Assembly (NCBI GenBank): GCA_026873275.1
Contig: JANTUC010000008.1
Span: 186,001-250,000 of the forward strand
Reading direction: 5' to 3'
Length of the DNA stretch: 64,000 bases
Source: Pseudopithomyces maydicus
Lineage: Eukaryota; Ascomycota; Dothideomycetes; Pleosporales; Didymosphaeriaceae
The notes beneath the pieces are model-generated. The model had not been told where the DNA came from, did no database searches, and worked only from the letters and a program-made list of their open reading frames with translations. Position numbers and translations under genes: made by a program. Positions 36,207 to 48,790 of the stretch are shown here, piece after piece (within the stretch, counting starts at the first letter, position 1; each line of letters opens with the position of its first letter).

Positions 36207-38472
36207 TCATATATCAGGTGGTCGTGGCCACGGCGCACCCGTCGCACCGAACTGCTCGAGAGAATGCAGCATGCCCTGAGCCGGCCTACTCACATTCTCA
36301 ACACCATCCCTATTATTCCTCAAAATATCCCGTATCGCTTCAACCGGCGGCCCTCCCATGCTCGCACCCATTATCCCCGACGCTACAGGCGCCATCGTCC
36401 TGCGCTGTAGCTCTCCCTCTGCACGTCCCCCAGCTGTACCCTCCCCAGCCCCCGAACGCAGGGAACTCGGCCCCAGCGCTGATCTACGAGCCGGGCCTGC
36501 CATGGCGTGGGGAACCAAGGGATTTCGAATCGGCGGTGCCCTCGATGGCACGATAGCTCCTTGGTTCACCACCTTCGCGTAAGAGACGCACGAGGGCGAC
36601 ACGAACCCCTGATTCTCCGGAGAATCGAGTTGCCGATTGACAGTCGCGCGCATGCCCATCGGCATCGGCTTCGCACCCTTGACCCTCGAGAGCATCGCCG
36701 AGTAATCCGGCTGCGACGAACGGGGCTCGGCGGCGCCCTGTCCGCTTGGACCCCCTGCCGCTCCACCGACGCGTGATATCTGGATGCGAGAGGTCTGCTG
36801 CGCGAGGTTTATGAGGCGCTGGGAGTGGTGGCCGGCTGTTGGTTTGGACATTACGACTTTGGAGTCGGTGGCGCGGTAGAGGTTGTGCGCTTGGCGGCGG
36901 TGGAGCGTGAGCTGGCGGAGGTTCACGAAGCGCGCGGGGCAGAGCTCGCAGGTGACGTTTCCGTGGGGGGTTTCGGTGGCGGAGAAGCGGTCGCGGACGA
37001 AGTTGGTGGTGAGGTCGTCGGCGGGCCAGATGCCGCCGATGAGTTCGGGGAGCCACATGGTCATGTCGATGTTGTTGTTGAAGTGCAGAGATATGTGGCT
37101 GGATTACGTTAAAAGAATTGTTACCATGTAATGGTTCATATATTTTGAGACGAGCGATTGGTGATGTGGGAGTTGTGACTTACTCTGCTCGGTCCTTCCA
37201 GTCTGGCAGCTCGAGGCTGCAGAAGCCACACAGCAACAGCACATTCCGCTCAATCGGACGACACCATGTTTTGATCATCTTAGGCGGACCGCAGCCGTGA
37301 ACCTGTTTTATATGCTGAACGAGCTTGTCCTTGCGTTGGAACGTGCGTTGCGCCCGCGGAATATCTGAACAAGGCGTACTTTTATGTGAAACTAGATGGC
37401 CCTCATCTACGCCATCCGCTCCACAGAAGACGCAACAAAAATCTTCCAACGGCCCATTCGGCATACACACCCACTCCTTCTGTGGAAAATGTACGGACTC
37501 CTCGTGACGTTTCCAATCATACTTTTGCTCAAAATCATTGGTGCAGAACGTGCACTGGTACTTTCGGGAAGGGCTCGATGGCTTGCGAAATATCGTTTTG
37601 GCGACATTATGAGCAGGCTCGCGCTGCCTCTTGCGGCCCTTGCGTGAGCCACGGCTGTCCAAAGAGTCGACACTTGCTGTCGAGGACGCCGAAGTCGAGC
37701 TTTGCGAGCCACTGCGTACCGACGGAGTTTTGCCTTTCCTTGAACGAAGCGGTTTAATAGGCCTATTCGTCTGATTCGCTGCTGTGCGCACAGCTTCCTC
37801 CGATATTCCCTCATCCTCTGGAGAGCTGGAAAGAAATCGTTGCATAGGGTCCTGCTGTTGCGAAGTAGCGGGAATGTCGATGCCTTTGCCCTGTGCGGTA
37901 GGACGTGGGAGCTTTCGCGCCCTTGCATTGGCAAAGTAAGTCTGAACTTGTCGCAATGTCAGGTCTGCTTTCTTTGCCAGTGACTCTAGTTGTTCCTTCG
38001 GGACATATGGGTTGTCTTTGTGGGTTTCGAAGCATTCTGCAAGCAGACGCTTCGCCTCGGGTGGGATGCGCTTCCGTCTCTTTCTGGCACCATCTTCCCC
38101 TTGTAGCTCAGGTGATTGCCAATCGAGATAAAATGAAGAGTTGGAGTCCGAATGAGGAGTATTTCCCTGCGATGCGTCATGTCCGGTCCATGTGTCCAAA
38201 GGCTCTGACTCAAGATTCTCCGGCAAGTCAGCCCACCACTCATCCAAGGAAGGAAATCCTAGTGCTGCGAGTGACGCATCGCCGGATAGTCGCAGAAGGT
38301 CATCGCGACCTGATTGCTTAGTGTTTGGTGAAATATGTTGGAAGGCCCCTTCGTCTGCTGATGAGGACGCTTGTTCAGAGGTAGACGCAATCGTCGGGTC
38401 ATATTCCAAATCCACGAAGCTGTTCCAATCAATTTGCTCCGCTGCTCCGTTACTACCATTTCCCACGTCCAT
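36207..38472 (-). CDS. Homeobox (KN/TALE-like) and C2H2 transcription factor
   Basis: Two exons: 38472-37184 and 37098-36207, joined across an 85-nt intron (GTAAGT donor, TAATCCAG acceptor, phase 2), giving 726 residues. The homeodomain (~130-190) has RKRIPPEAKRLL, HKDNPYVPKEQL and the recognition helix RQVQTYFANARARK. The NPY tripeptide region is TALE/KN-like. C2H2-type motifs follow (CTFC...HEESVH; CVFC...H; KLVQHIKQVH; CGFC...). The second exon completes the last of these (WKDRA-DHISLHF) and adds CELC...HRRQAH. The rest of the C-terminus is Pro/Gly/Ser-rich. Read separately, the second exon looks like an independent 285-codon gene starting at 37064; the splice join and the family-typical sequence across it argue against that. 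Likely a nuclear regulator; targets unknown. Confidence 0.87.
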
Positions 38473-38987
38473 TTCAGTCTATGTCTCTTGCACCTGTTTT
38501 CCTTAGCTGAAAGCTACAACTACATAGGAGATAAGATGGATGTAGGTTGGACGGTGGAGACGTTTATGTCATGGCTTTTTCTGTTTGAAGTTAGGCTGGA
38601 TATATTTGACCCTTCCATTTCGATCTGCTGCCTGCTTCGCCCATGTAATCCCATAACAAGCGATTGTATGGGATTTGTATTCTCGGAAAAGAACCCTTCT
38701 ATGTTTGCCAACTACATTCGAATACTAGTATGAATGCTTTGTAATTCAGGTGCGCGGCGCCGATGTGTCGACCCACCCCTAGCCCCCACTAGCGATTCAA
38801 CCAGCACATAGGACGTGCATCCTCTCCAATAAAGCTAGCATGCTCCATTTTGCACGCTAGCTGATTTATTTTCAGATGATCAATCTCGAACAGCTTGTTG
38901 GCACACATGAGTTTTGCCTGGAGTCGTTACTTTTTGCTGAATATATATTATTGTGATCCTAATTTCTTCATCAATCATCTGATAACA
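38473..38987. other. Spacer between homeobox gene and tRNA
   Basis: This is 515 bp, the homeobox gene promoter on the minus strand and the 5' flank of the tRNA. No further feature is seen. Confidence 0.6.
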
Positions 38988-39073
38988 GGTCGGTTAGCTC
39001 AGTTGGTTAGAGCGTGGTGCTAATAGCTCGTCTGTATACGCCAAGGTCGCGGGTTCGACCCCCGTACTGACCA
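38988..39073 (+). tRNA. tRNA-Ile (anticodon AAU), with a 12-nt intron
   Basis: Acceptor stem GGTCGGT (38988-38994) pairs with ACTGACC (39066-39072), followed by discriminator A. The D-arm region is TTAGCTCAGTTGGTTAGA. The anticodon stem TGGTG (39015-39019) pairs with CGCCA (39039-39043). The loop CTAATA holds anticodon AAT at 39022-39024. A 12-nt intron (39026-39037) sits one base 3' of the anticodon, the canonical eukaryotic position. The T-arm is GCGGG-TTCGACC-CCCGT. All stems fold, so this looks functional. Confidence 0.95.
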
Positions 39074-41605
39074 TCATCTTTTTGCCCCCTCCTAATCGTG
39101 GGGGCGTTGCTACCAATGGTGACGTGCGTGTCAAAGGTGCAGCACAGTCTGAATTTCTTTTTATCTCATGACGACTACTAATAGGACTCATGAACTAGAT
39201 ACTCATGCGTGCGCAAGGTGGCAAACCTTGTGCCCATCATTTTGCTGACCCAGATTGAACTCAACGACAGTGATCACGCGAAAAAGTTTGTTTGAAAGGG
39301 CTTCTTCACAAAGTGACAGCTTAGTTCAGAGCCACAGCCACGGATCTGCAGGGAAGCGGATGGGATCTATAGCTACGCGCTAACGAACAGCAAAAGGAGA
39401 GGAATGTCTATCACATAACAGCGTGATGAAATATTTTTTACAGTGGAAAACATGGGACTAAAGTTACAGTTATAACATCTTTCAGAGCCTAGATCTTTAT
39501 TCATGCTAAGAGGTAGGTGTCGTTTAAAAAAGAAGAAATGGAAGGGGAGTTCACTTCAAGCGCCAAACACTGTTCTTAGAATGTTGAAAAAAAACGAGTT
39601 TATATGTGTCCGTCACTTCAAATAAAATGTCCTATTTGGTAGACGCTGTTAGTTAGAACTTCATCACGATTCAGATTGCCGCCGTGCAGCGCGGCATACC
39701 TTTCATTCTCGACCTACTTATTCTAAGTGAAGCTTTGATTAAGATACATGTAGGTGTGCAGTTGTCTCTGTGTATTCTAGAAGGGCCTTTGAGTCCTGTT
39801 ATTAGTAAGTTGCTTACGCGCATGTTGGAAAATCTGCTGCAGCTGAGATAACGCATGCCTGAGGCACTGGTTCCAAGGCAACTATTTTTGTGGTATGAAG
39901 CTTGCGCATTCGAGGAAGTGAGAGAACAGTTATCGATACGGCGAATGCACACTGGGATAATCAAGGAAAGTGAAGTGCCAAAATTCTCTAGGGGTTATCA
40001 TGGTATGCCTCACTGGACCGGGTGACACTCCAGCTAGTTGATCATATTATTGTTGAATGGTAAGGTTTTCATTTCCCTGCAGCCCGCAAGACTAAGTATG
40101 CTCGCCGTGTCGCTAACAAAGCCCGGCTCGAGTCGTCCGATGACAAATACCTGAATACTTTTCTTTTGCATGACGATGCTTAGAGAAAGGCAACCGGACC
40201 TATGTCAGTGAGTTCTCTCAATTGAGCAGGTCAGTTTCATTGGAAGGCAATTTGAATGGAGAGGGGATTTCAAGAAACAATCCCGGAACAAGATCTTGTA
40301 TTGACTCAGGCAAAGACTGGACCAGGGTAAAGTGACGGCATGCATTGGGACAACTCATATGCGGAGCTGTACGGAATAGTAGTTCGGGATCAGATCATCC
40401 GGAAGATGTTCGTGTTCGCTACATTTTCATTGCATCGGATCGATGTAAAGGAAGCCTCACTGCGGGAGGATTCTCCAAACAGAACGTATGTTTTGCTAGA
40501 TCATATAATTGTGGTCTGTGGGACCAATGGTATAGCTGAAGGATAACTCTGGCCTCGCATCGCATGCGTCAGTAGCACAAGGCTCTGCATCATATAGAGG
40601 ATTCCCTCCATGTCCCCCAAGTGGGCGTGTCTGCCTTGCTCAAGATCCTTTCGTCCGATGTTTTTAAGTTTTTACAATCACCACGGACTCGATGGGGTTG
40701 TTGAAAAATACCCCGGGAACGGAAAGTCTCTCTAAAAGTAGTCCATTGGCCACTGTAATAGCCCCCATCTGACTACTCTCGGCTACCGCCCGGGCAGTGA
40801 GCACCATCTGCTCCTTTTTCCTCACCATATCCGCCCATTCCGAATCCATCATTTACAAGACCTTTCCCAATGATTGTCTCGATATTCTATGGGTATGTAA
40901 TCTAGTCGACTGTATTAACATATACCATGACTTGAAGCTGGGAGGTTGTGGTGACCCAGACCTGGGGTATGGGAAGCAGGCAGTGCATCATGAGAATCTA
41001 GTCTTTCCCGAGTTAATCTTCTTTCGAGCGCACCTATGACTCTCTAATGCTTAATGTGCCTGGATTTCGTCCTACCTCCTTCAATTGGAATATTGGTCAT
41101 GCACTAAACTCTTTCATAGCTAGCAACGGTGTCTTGTCCCATCCAATTATGCGACCATCCAAAGACATCAAACGTACTAACCATATTTGACTCCTGTAAC
41201 AAGCCGTAATTGGGTATGTTCGAGATGTTTGAGTGCGCTGTGAGTGCTGCTAGTCCAGGGTGCATGTGCAGGTTCGGCCACACCGCTTCAGAGGACTACA
41301 GGGGGCGATTACTAGGCGCACGGCTTGTTAGCCTTGAAATCTAGATAATGTATGAAGTAGGGTAAATACGGCGCACGTAGCGTATAAAAGTCAGAGCTGA
41401 GGAGAGGTATGTATTACATGCATTAAGCGACTCAAGAGCTGTGATGTGACTGGGCAAAGAAAAGGTGAGGCTGACGGCCGCGGAAAAGCACATCCCCGTC
41501 AGCTTTACAGCAGGAGCCGGTCATCGTGCCTTGACTACGAACTTTGCGAATTTTTATGTTTTATATCGCTAGCTCATGGAGAGCTCGAAATGATGGCTAT
41601 GAACC
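39074..41605. other. Intergenic spacer, no confident gene
   Basis: This is about 2.5 kb. Short frames at 39671-39964 (-), 40340-40546 (+), 40664-40852 (-) and 40797-41039 (+) have no recognised domain. The 40664-40852 frame (62 codons, ATG start) is the most protein-like but too short to call. It marks the passage from conserved genes to the second accessory block. Confidence 0.5.
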
Positions 41606-43409
41606 ATGTCCGACCCGGGAAGTATTGTGGGAGCAATATCCCTTCTCTTGCAGATAGTTCAGGGACTGAAAAAATACTACCTTGACTATCGTGACTTTAC
41701 CAAACATGTGGGTAATATATTCACGCATATTGAGCGTGCTGAAGCAATCCTTTCAGTTCTCAAAATTCCAATTGAACACGTCTGGAGAGACAACGAAGAA
41801 CTGCCCACTGAAGTTCAAAAATGCGTGCACTCTTGCGAAGAAGCATGTGGAAAACTAGAAAATCAGTTGAGGCTATTCAAAAAATGCCATGGACAGCAGG
41901 ATACGGTGCTAACGAAGGCGAGAATGCTATATCCCTTTAGAAAGTCTACTCTGGAAGACCTGCAAAAGCAATTGAATCGACTATTCAACGACCTCCAACT
42001 TCTTGTGAATGCGCTCAATCTGTATGTATCACCCTACAACCTAATATCTTTTGAATCTCATCTCATCAAAGCCTTAGCGATTCAGCCATAAAATTTCATC
42101 ACCAAACGGTCTCACATGCATCTGCAACTCACAATGATATCATAACGATAAACGATCGACAGATTTATCAGACCGAGCTTCTAGAAGAAATTTTACAGCA
42201 ATACGAGCGGCGAAATCAACAGATTGACACTCTTACACTCCACGTGTTAAAACTCTTGAACGAGCCACCACGTCGAATCCCGACTCCCAGTGCGCTCAAA
42301 CCAGCATGTGATCAGTACGTGGGCATCGTTCGCGCAACCAAAAGTCACAATCCGCAGAGTACCAGTCAAGAGATTTGCTGTACTCCGATATCATGTTGTA
42401 GCTGTAGCGATCCTCCTAAGCGCAATCGACCAACTTCTTCGAAACGCTGGGGTTGTTTTGCTTGGTCAAGTCAATCCACGCACCCAACTCCTTGTCCTCT
42501 ATCAACAGTGGCTCACCAAACGAAGACTGCTCTAGCTCGACTGAGATTCTGTTATCATGGACTTGGATACTTAATTGATGCAAGTCTGACGTGGTCGAGA
42601 TCTTCTTTATCACACTACCTAGCCTTCAGATGCATTGTACCTCGCAATAGTCCACTATTCACAGTGGTTGATGCCTATTCAACAATTATTATGGAGCCCC
42701 AAGCTAATGATACAGAAAGCAGTGTATTGCTTCAAAGAAATATAGCAGCTACACTGCTGACCATGCGAGCATTGCATAGTTTGATACATGATGGGAGAGG
42801 TAGCGTGCGAGATGTTGACTTGGAAGGTAACACAATGGCTCATGTAAGTGTGAATCTATGTATCAACTTACGACTAGTAACTAGAGTGGCACAAGTCTCC
42901 ATACGGCAGTGTGTACTGATGTGCAACAGGTCTTATTCCACTCGCTAGGCTCCGCCGTGCAGCGCGAACCACACTCTATGCATTTTCTCGAGTTTAGTGA
43001 AGTACTTCTGTACTCTATTCGCCTTCTCCAGGATCTAGGCTGCGATGTCAATGAGGAAAACAATCTTGGATGGTACGTGCAATTTAGAATCTTAGTCCGT
43101 ATTACTTACAAGTATATCAGCACACCCGTTGGCTCGCTCGTTATTGGTTCCACAGCTCCCGTTCCACCTTCAATATCGGAGATGCGTTCCATGATTGACA
43201 GTCTTCCTTGGACCACGGTATTTGGTTCATTTGAATTATCCACTGACTTTCTGACACGCCAATATCGAAACTTCTACCATAGAGAGTCTGGGGAATCGAT
43301 GAATTGGACTGAAATATACTCCCAACTCAAGACCGATCATGATTCAGGACCATGTAAGCTTACGGGTTTATCCACTCGGGTTATGTCTAACATTATATTG
43401 GCCAACTAA
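41606..43409 (+). CDS. Fungal N-terminal-domain / ankyrin-like signalling protein
   Basis: Exons 41606-42021, 42078-42843 and 42930 onward to the stop at 43407-43409. An in-frame 48-nt segment (43073-43120; GTACGT...CAG) is probably a fourth intron because its removal creates an ankyrin-style GCTPVGSL. About 537 residues if spliced. The N-terminus (MSDPGSIVGAISLLLQIVQG, then helical YYLDYRDF...IERAEAILSVL) is the helical region that fronts many fungal NACHT and ankyrin proteins. The middle is charged and Cys-containing. Near the end DVNEENNLG followed by the GCTP segment resembles a single ankyrin unit. The ankyrin part is short for the family, so the gene may be truncated. It lies upstream of a HET gene on the same strand. 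Role unknown. Confidence 0.6.
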
Positions 43410-43681
43410 GCTCAGGATGATTTACGCTACGAAAATTTCTTGACAACGTGGATTAACATGAAACTCTATGGAACCTGTAGCATATGTTCTTGAATCTTTG
43501 AATTCTAGCCGAGGAGCATCTCCCTCATGTTCGTGCAGTTGAGCGCTTGACTGCATTCTTGACCCCGCAGATTGCTGCCTAAACCCAATTGACTGAACCC
43601 CGCAACTTATCAGAACAACAAAAGAACCGATCAAAGCTTTACTTCTTCAATATTGTCAGGTTTTAAAACCCACCAAGAGAG

Positions 43682-45990
43682 ATGCCAAACTCTAAGCAGT
43701 GCGCAAAGTCTACTCAGATGCGTTTCTGTGACCTTGATTACCTCTATACGGGGACCGTGCCGCACACATGCGATTACTGTCAAGCTCTGGTTGTCCATCT
43801 CGAGTACATCCCAGACCACGACGTCAATGGAAGGTTTATGGTCTCACAGATGTCCGGATCTTTATCATACAGTGCAAGGTGGTCATATATTTTCGAAGCA
43901 CAGAGCAAGGGATGCTCTCTTCATTTCCTGATGGCCAGAAGTGTGGACAAGAAATTACACATCGCGGACGATGAAAAGATTTCCGCTTTGTTTAATTTCG
44001 ATGAACGGGGTCTGCTAAAAAGTGTGAAATGATCGTTAAATACGGGGAGCGCGAACTAGAGCGAAGGGTACTAGCCTACAGAGGCCATCCTGGTGAGTCA
44101 ACCGAATAGATGCCCGATAAGGTAGGGTCATGACTGATAGGCTAGCGAAGAGTCCAAACGCCCTTTTAGCAACGATATTGCCCTATCACGTCACGTACTC
44201 GCGAAGGAATCCATGGAGTTCATTGAAAGCTGTGTTTTAAATTGCATGAATGTTCATTGTCATGATAAACCCAAGAAACGAGCCTATAGCCTTGGACTGT
44301 CCGGTTTCGTCCCCTCAAGACTGCTACAACTCAGCCGCAGAAACGGTTCAATATTCTTTCAACTTGTCCGCAGAAAGCCTGGTCATCTTACCGAATGGGT
44401 TAGCCTCAGTTATTGGTGAGTGGATGCTTGGATTACGACGACCATATCTTGCTAATTGTCTAGCTGGGGCGGTGAACAACCTATCAGCCTAGGGAACAGT
44501 TCTCTTGACCTGTTCCAACCAATCGACGCAAGTTACCTTGGGAAGACGTTGCAGCATGCTATGGAGGTCACCCTACTGCTTGACTATAAGTATTTATGGA
44601 TAGATAGCCTATGTATCGACCAAAGTGACCCAAAAGATAAGGTCCGCGAGATACCCAGGATGCCTTTGATCTATGCATCATCGAAGCTGGTCATCTGCGC
44701 AAGCTCGGCGGAGAGTTGTCACCAAGGGTTCCTGGGTGACCGCGATCTTGCGCGCATCAATCACGATAGCGACCACTGTCATGGCTTTGCTCCCCCATTT
44801 CTGCTCAAGCATATGATGATTGTACACGAAGGCGGTGGGAACAAACGTGAAGAAAAAGAGGGTTTCATTGTTTTGAGCAGCACAAAAAATCTCTCTAACA
44901 TAGAACGAGGAAATTGTGAGCCTTTGGACTCACGAGCCTGGGCCCTCCAAGAACGGATTCTGGCCCCACGAGTCCTCAATTTCAGCAGATGTGAAATATC
45001 ATGGCGCTGCGACATGTTCGCCTACGGGGATGGTTTTATGGTAGACCGTTCCGAAATTAACGAATTTGACGAGCTCTGCAAAAAATTAAGATCACAGAAG
45101 CTTCTTGGTAAAGAGTCTTTTTTGACCTTGGTTCGCGAATTGATTCAAAATTATACACGCAGAAAACTGACACACGACTCGGACAAACTGGATGCGTTCT
45201 CGGCCATCGCAAAAGTTGTCACAGAGAAGATCGAGGGCTCTAATACCTATATCACAGGAATTTGGGAACAGAATATCGAGATGCAGCTCCTCTGGACAAC
45301 TTTTTATCGGGGTGCGGCACGCTCCAAGACTTATCGTTGCCCTACTTGGTCTTGGGCAAGCTTGTGCGATGCCCCTATCTCGTGGCCATATATGCCGATC
45401 GATACCAAAATCCATTTGCTCGCAAAAGTCAAAGATTTCACAATCAATCTGTTGCAAGAAGACCATGTCTTTGGTGCCGCGAAATATGCAGAGCTGAAGA
45501 TCGAGGGTATGATTCACGAGTATCTATACAAAGGTCAATCCTTGGTCGAAGATGATGAATTCACCACCTTGCCCAGAATCAGCCAAGTCCATGATCACCA
45601 GGGAGTCGACAACCCTGTTCTTTTCATAGACGATCATAGGGAGGTTGATATTGGTAAGCGCCTCTCAATTTTCCGCCAGTGCAAGATGACAAAATGCTAA
45701 ATCAACGCCTAGGCCAATCAGTCTACTTAATGCCAATCCTGTATCAAAATCCCGATTGGGATTTGCCACTGTTCATGGGTCTGATCCTGCGAAAACACAA
45801 CGAAGACACAGGTACATTCGCACGAGTTGGTGTCTTTGGCTTGTATGATGATGACGAGAATTACAACGACTTATGTCATAAATTCGGGCGTCCGATACAT
45901 GAAGCTGGTCAGACGAACAGAGCGGGAAGACGCCCAAATATTGAGGGGTGGTCTGGCGGTTGTTCCAGGACTAAAATCACTGTCGTTTGA
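43682..45990 (+). CDS. HET-domain protein with N-terminal extension (apparent frameshift)
   Basis: Exons 43682-44092, 44151-44415, 44464-45653 and 45713-45990, with introns of 58, 48 and 59 nt and good signals. HET landmarks: SYCWGGEQ created across the intron at 44416, LWIDSLCIDQ, SRAWALQERILAPRVL, then YRCPTWSWASL in the C-terminal half. Ahead of the domain are a CDYC motif (VPHTCDYCQALV) and the usual pre-HET helix ending FVPSRLLQL. Within the first exon the frame must change by one base between 44005 and 44030, where G4 (44007-44010) and A5 (44017-44021) runs lie. Either one base is missing in the assembly or the gene is dead. HET proteins mediate non-self recognition in some species. The specific role is unknown. 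Confidence 0.75.
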
Positions 45991-47121
45991 TAAGAAATAA
46001 TACTAAGTTTGCGGGCCTGTCGCGAGGTGACATTTTAGCGTCTGCATACCATGCATGTACATACACGAAAGCCTCTACGCATAATTCACCTTCTACATCG
46101 AGCTTTGGTTCTATCCCCGTTCCTGAAAGATCATCATGTAAATCCATTAAGAATGTTTCTAGAATTTCCGCACTTGCATAGCGCCGGGTTCGTGGGTACA
46201 CAATCCGCGCATTGACCTCGGGAAGGGTAGTGTCCGGAAGAGAGCGCCGCGCACATGCCCTCGACCATCCTCTGCTACCGAATATGAACAAGTACGGAGA
46301 GATGTTTCCAACGTGTACAGCAAGTTATATTATTACGAAAGCGCGTCGCGGTGGACGCCATGACATGTGGGTGGACCGTTCACGACTGTGGCTCTGTCCC
46401 ACTGTGGACGAGAACAACTTGAACATGCTAAAGAAAAATCATCGAACACGTGGGTTCTGTTCAAACAGGTACACCCAGCTGGGAACGCACTAAATTGCTA
46501 AGTGTGGCGACGTCATTCCCTTCTCCCCGGCCAGCTGACACTTCGCGCAGTTGCCGGTGTTTCAATATACCTCTATTTAGCGAAAAATTAATTTATGTTC
46601 GGGTCGTGCCTGGAGCCGCCGGCTTATGTTCCCCACAAAACCGTTTCAATCGCACACGCACCCCAGTCTTTCTAGTGGGTACTGTCGGCTAAGTAGGATT
46701 AATGGCGACCAGAGATTGCAGTCCGCCCAAGACTCCTGGTGGTAGAGATCATTTACTTAGATTGCTTTACCCACGCGCCCGCCTTGCCAGCGCTTCTCGT
46801 AATATACCCTTCCCCAATTCGACTCTAGAACAATCGTCGGCTACAGCCTTTTTGCAACGGAAATAAGTTGTCCGTGCCTTGGCTGGAACGCTCGGTGGCA
46901 GCAATGGCGGAAGTAGAGGGTCTTTGCCCTCTTGTAATTTGGGCATCTATGCAGAAACCATGTTCGGTACTGTCATAATTGTCATGTGTCGCAGTATTGC
47001 AGCGGGCTTCTGACACGCTCGGAATATATAAGGGCTTCGAAGTACCGTAGATGAACTACACGACAGCAAGCAACGTAGCGCAAACCCTCCACCTAGTCAA
47101 ATCCCATTAGCAACCTTCACA
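45991..47121. other. Spacer between HET and LPMO genes
   Basis: This is about 1.1 kb. A minus-strand frame (46291-45977, no ATG start) has protein-like composition but overlaps the HET stop. No other feature except a TATA-like site near the LPMO gene. Confidence 0.5.
47025..47032 (+). promoter_or_regulatory. TATA-like element upstream of the LPMO gene
   Basis: TATATAAG lies 90 bp upstream of the LPMO start codon, a typical TATA position for a strongly inducible secreted-enzyme gene. By sequence only. Confidence 0.4.
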
Positions 47122-47924
47122 ATGAAGACTTTCACTGCCGCCGCATTCCTGCTCGCCACCCTCGCTGAGGTCGCACATGGTCACTGTAAGGTTATCCTCC
47201 AATGCCTTATGCGCATCCACTGATCGACTCGCAGACATCTTCCAGTACCTCACCGCCAATGGCCAGAAGGGTGCACAGTACCAGAACATTAGGAAGAACA
47301 CCAACAACAACAGCCCCGTCACTGTCCTGAGCGACACCGACCTTCGCTGCAATGTTGGCGGCAGCTCTGGCAGCGGTACCACCACCGTCTCGGTCGCCGC
47401 TGGCTCGTCCGTCTCCTTCACCGCCGACCAGGCTGTGTACCACCAGGGGCCTGTCTCGTTCTACATGACCAAGGTCGACAACGCCGCCACTGCTGATGGC
47501 TCATCGGACTGGTTCAAGATCAAGGAGATCGGCCCCTCGTTCAGCGGTGGCCAGGCATCATGGGACTTGGGCAGTGAGTGATCTCCCTTCCCCCTGACCC
47601 TAACCCTAACCCTTACCCTAACCCTAAGTATTCAACTAACTAATTTTCCTCGTAGCGACTTACTCCGCCACCATCCCCAGCTGCATCCCTGCTGGTGACT
47701 ATTTGCTCCGTATTGAGCAGCTTGGGATCCATAACCCAGGCAGTCCCCCACAGTTCTACATCTCGTGCGCTCAGGTCAAGGTTACTGGTGGAGGCTCCAA
47801 GGCGATGTCCCCTACCACCAAGATCCCCGGCCACGTCAAGTCCACCGACCCTGGATACACTGCCAACATCTACAACAACTTCAACAGCTACACAGTCCCC
47901 GGACCTAAGGTCGCGACCTGCTAG
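47122..47924 (+). CDS. AA9 lytic polysaccharide monooxygenase
   Basis: Exons 47122-47185, 47235-47573 and 47656-47924; introns 49 and 82 nt; 223 residues. The signal peptide is MKTFTAAAFLLATLAEVAHG. Cleavage exposes the N-terminal copper-binding His (H-Y-I-F-Q-Y-L), the hallmark of the family. The second histidine is in AVYHQGPVSFYM and the axial Tyr region is PQFYISCAQ. There is no carbohydrate-binding module. The enzyme oxidatively cleaves cellulose or related glucans outside the cell using copper and a peroxide or oxygen co-substrate. The second intron contains six telomere-like hexamers (47592-47627), yet splice sites and branch (ACTAAC near the acceptor) remain intact. The coding sequence is intact. 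Confidence 0.92.
47592..47627 (+). repeat. Telomeric (CCCTAA) repeat inside an LPMO intron
   Basis: Six hexamer units: CCCTGA, CCCTAA twice, CCCTTA, CCCTAA twice. Four are perfect. They lie within intron 2 of the AA9 gene (47574-47655), reading in the C-rich orientation on the coding strand. Confidence 0.95.
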
Positions 47925-48790
47925 AGGAGGCGTTGGATGTGGTGGTGACGGGCTTACCATTTGGGATAGAGGATTGCCTACGTTGCTGCACAGTCTGAGC
48001 ATTCTCATCCCCTAATATTCTGTATATACTTAGATCTTCAACTTTTTAACAAGAAATAGAGTATCTTGCTTTATCAAGTCTTCCTCTTCTGCGTGCTGCG
48101 ATCGCTTGCGAACATATTCCCAAAAATTTTGCAAATATCTTGAAAACTCCATCTAGCGCGCCCTGTGTCGGTGTGTTTGCATTGTGCAGCTTAAGCAATG
48201 AATCGAGAGAGAAGTGGAGACGAACTTTGTACGGATTCATGAATCAAGGACCGAAAGACTAGACAGAGTGAGGTCTACCTACAAATATGTAGCCTCAAGC
48301 TGTTCAGCGCTAATTGGTGGCACTAATATAGCCTCCCCCAACTGTATCTCTAGATTTCCGCCGTAGATCTCGGTTGTAACTGATTTGTACAGTGGATTCT
48401 GAATTTAGCTAGAATAAATGAGTCTCTCCACGGTCAGCGGGTTGTGTAGTTACTATACAAGTAAGGATGCCAAGCCTTGGTTATGTAATACATGTGTATC
48501 TATATACATATACAATTGACGTGTATAGATGCGCCCACATTACACGACACTCACGAACTGCCACACCAATTTGCAAATCTAAACTGGAAGTCGCGCAGAC
48601 ATCGTGTCTTGTCAACCTTCTTTGCTTTTCCCTTTCTTACTTGTAAGCTGACGGGGCAACTGCTGAGGCTGGCTGCCTTCCCATACTACAGCTATAGCCT
48701 CGACTGCGCCACGTAAGAAAGTTCAACGCTTATAAACCTGCTATAGGAATTTTTTTCTGGATTCAAACTATCTCTCACTCTTTATTCGTC
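47925..48790. other. Spacer between LPMO and F-box genes
   Basis: This is 866 bp, the LPMO 3' UTR and the F-box gene promoter. No other feature is seen. Confidence 0.6.

Noticed and set aside
36207..37064. Independent 285-codon zinc-finger gene
   Set aside because: It is the second exon of the homeobox gene by phase, splice signals and sequence continuity.
40664..40852. 62-codon minus frame with ATG
   Set aside because: It has protein-like composition but is too short, with no intron partners or recognised domain.
45977..46291. 104-codon minus frame
   Set aside because: It has no ATG start and overlaps the HET stop; plausible composition alone is not enough.
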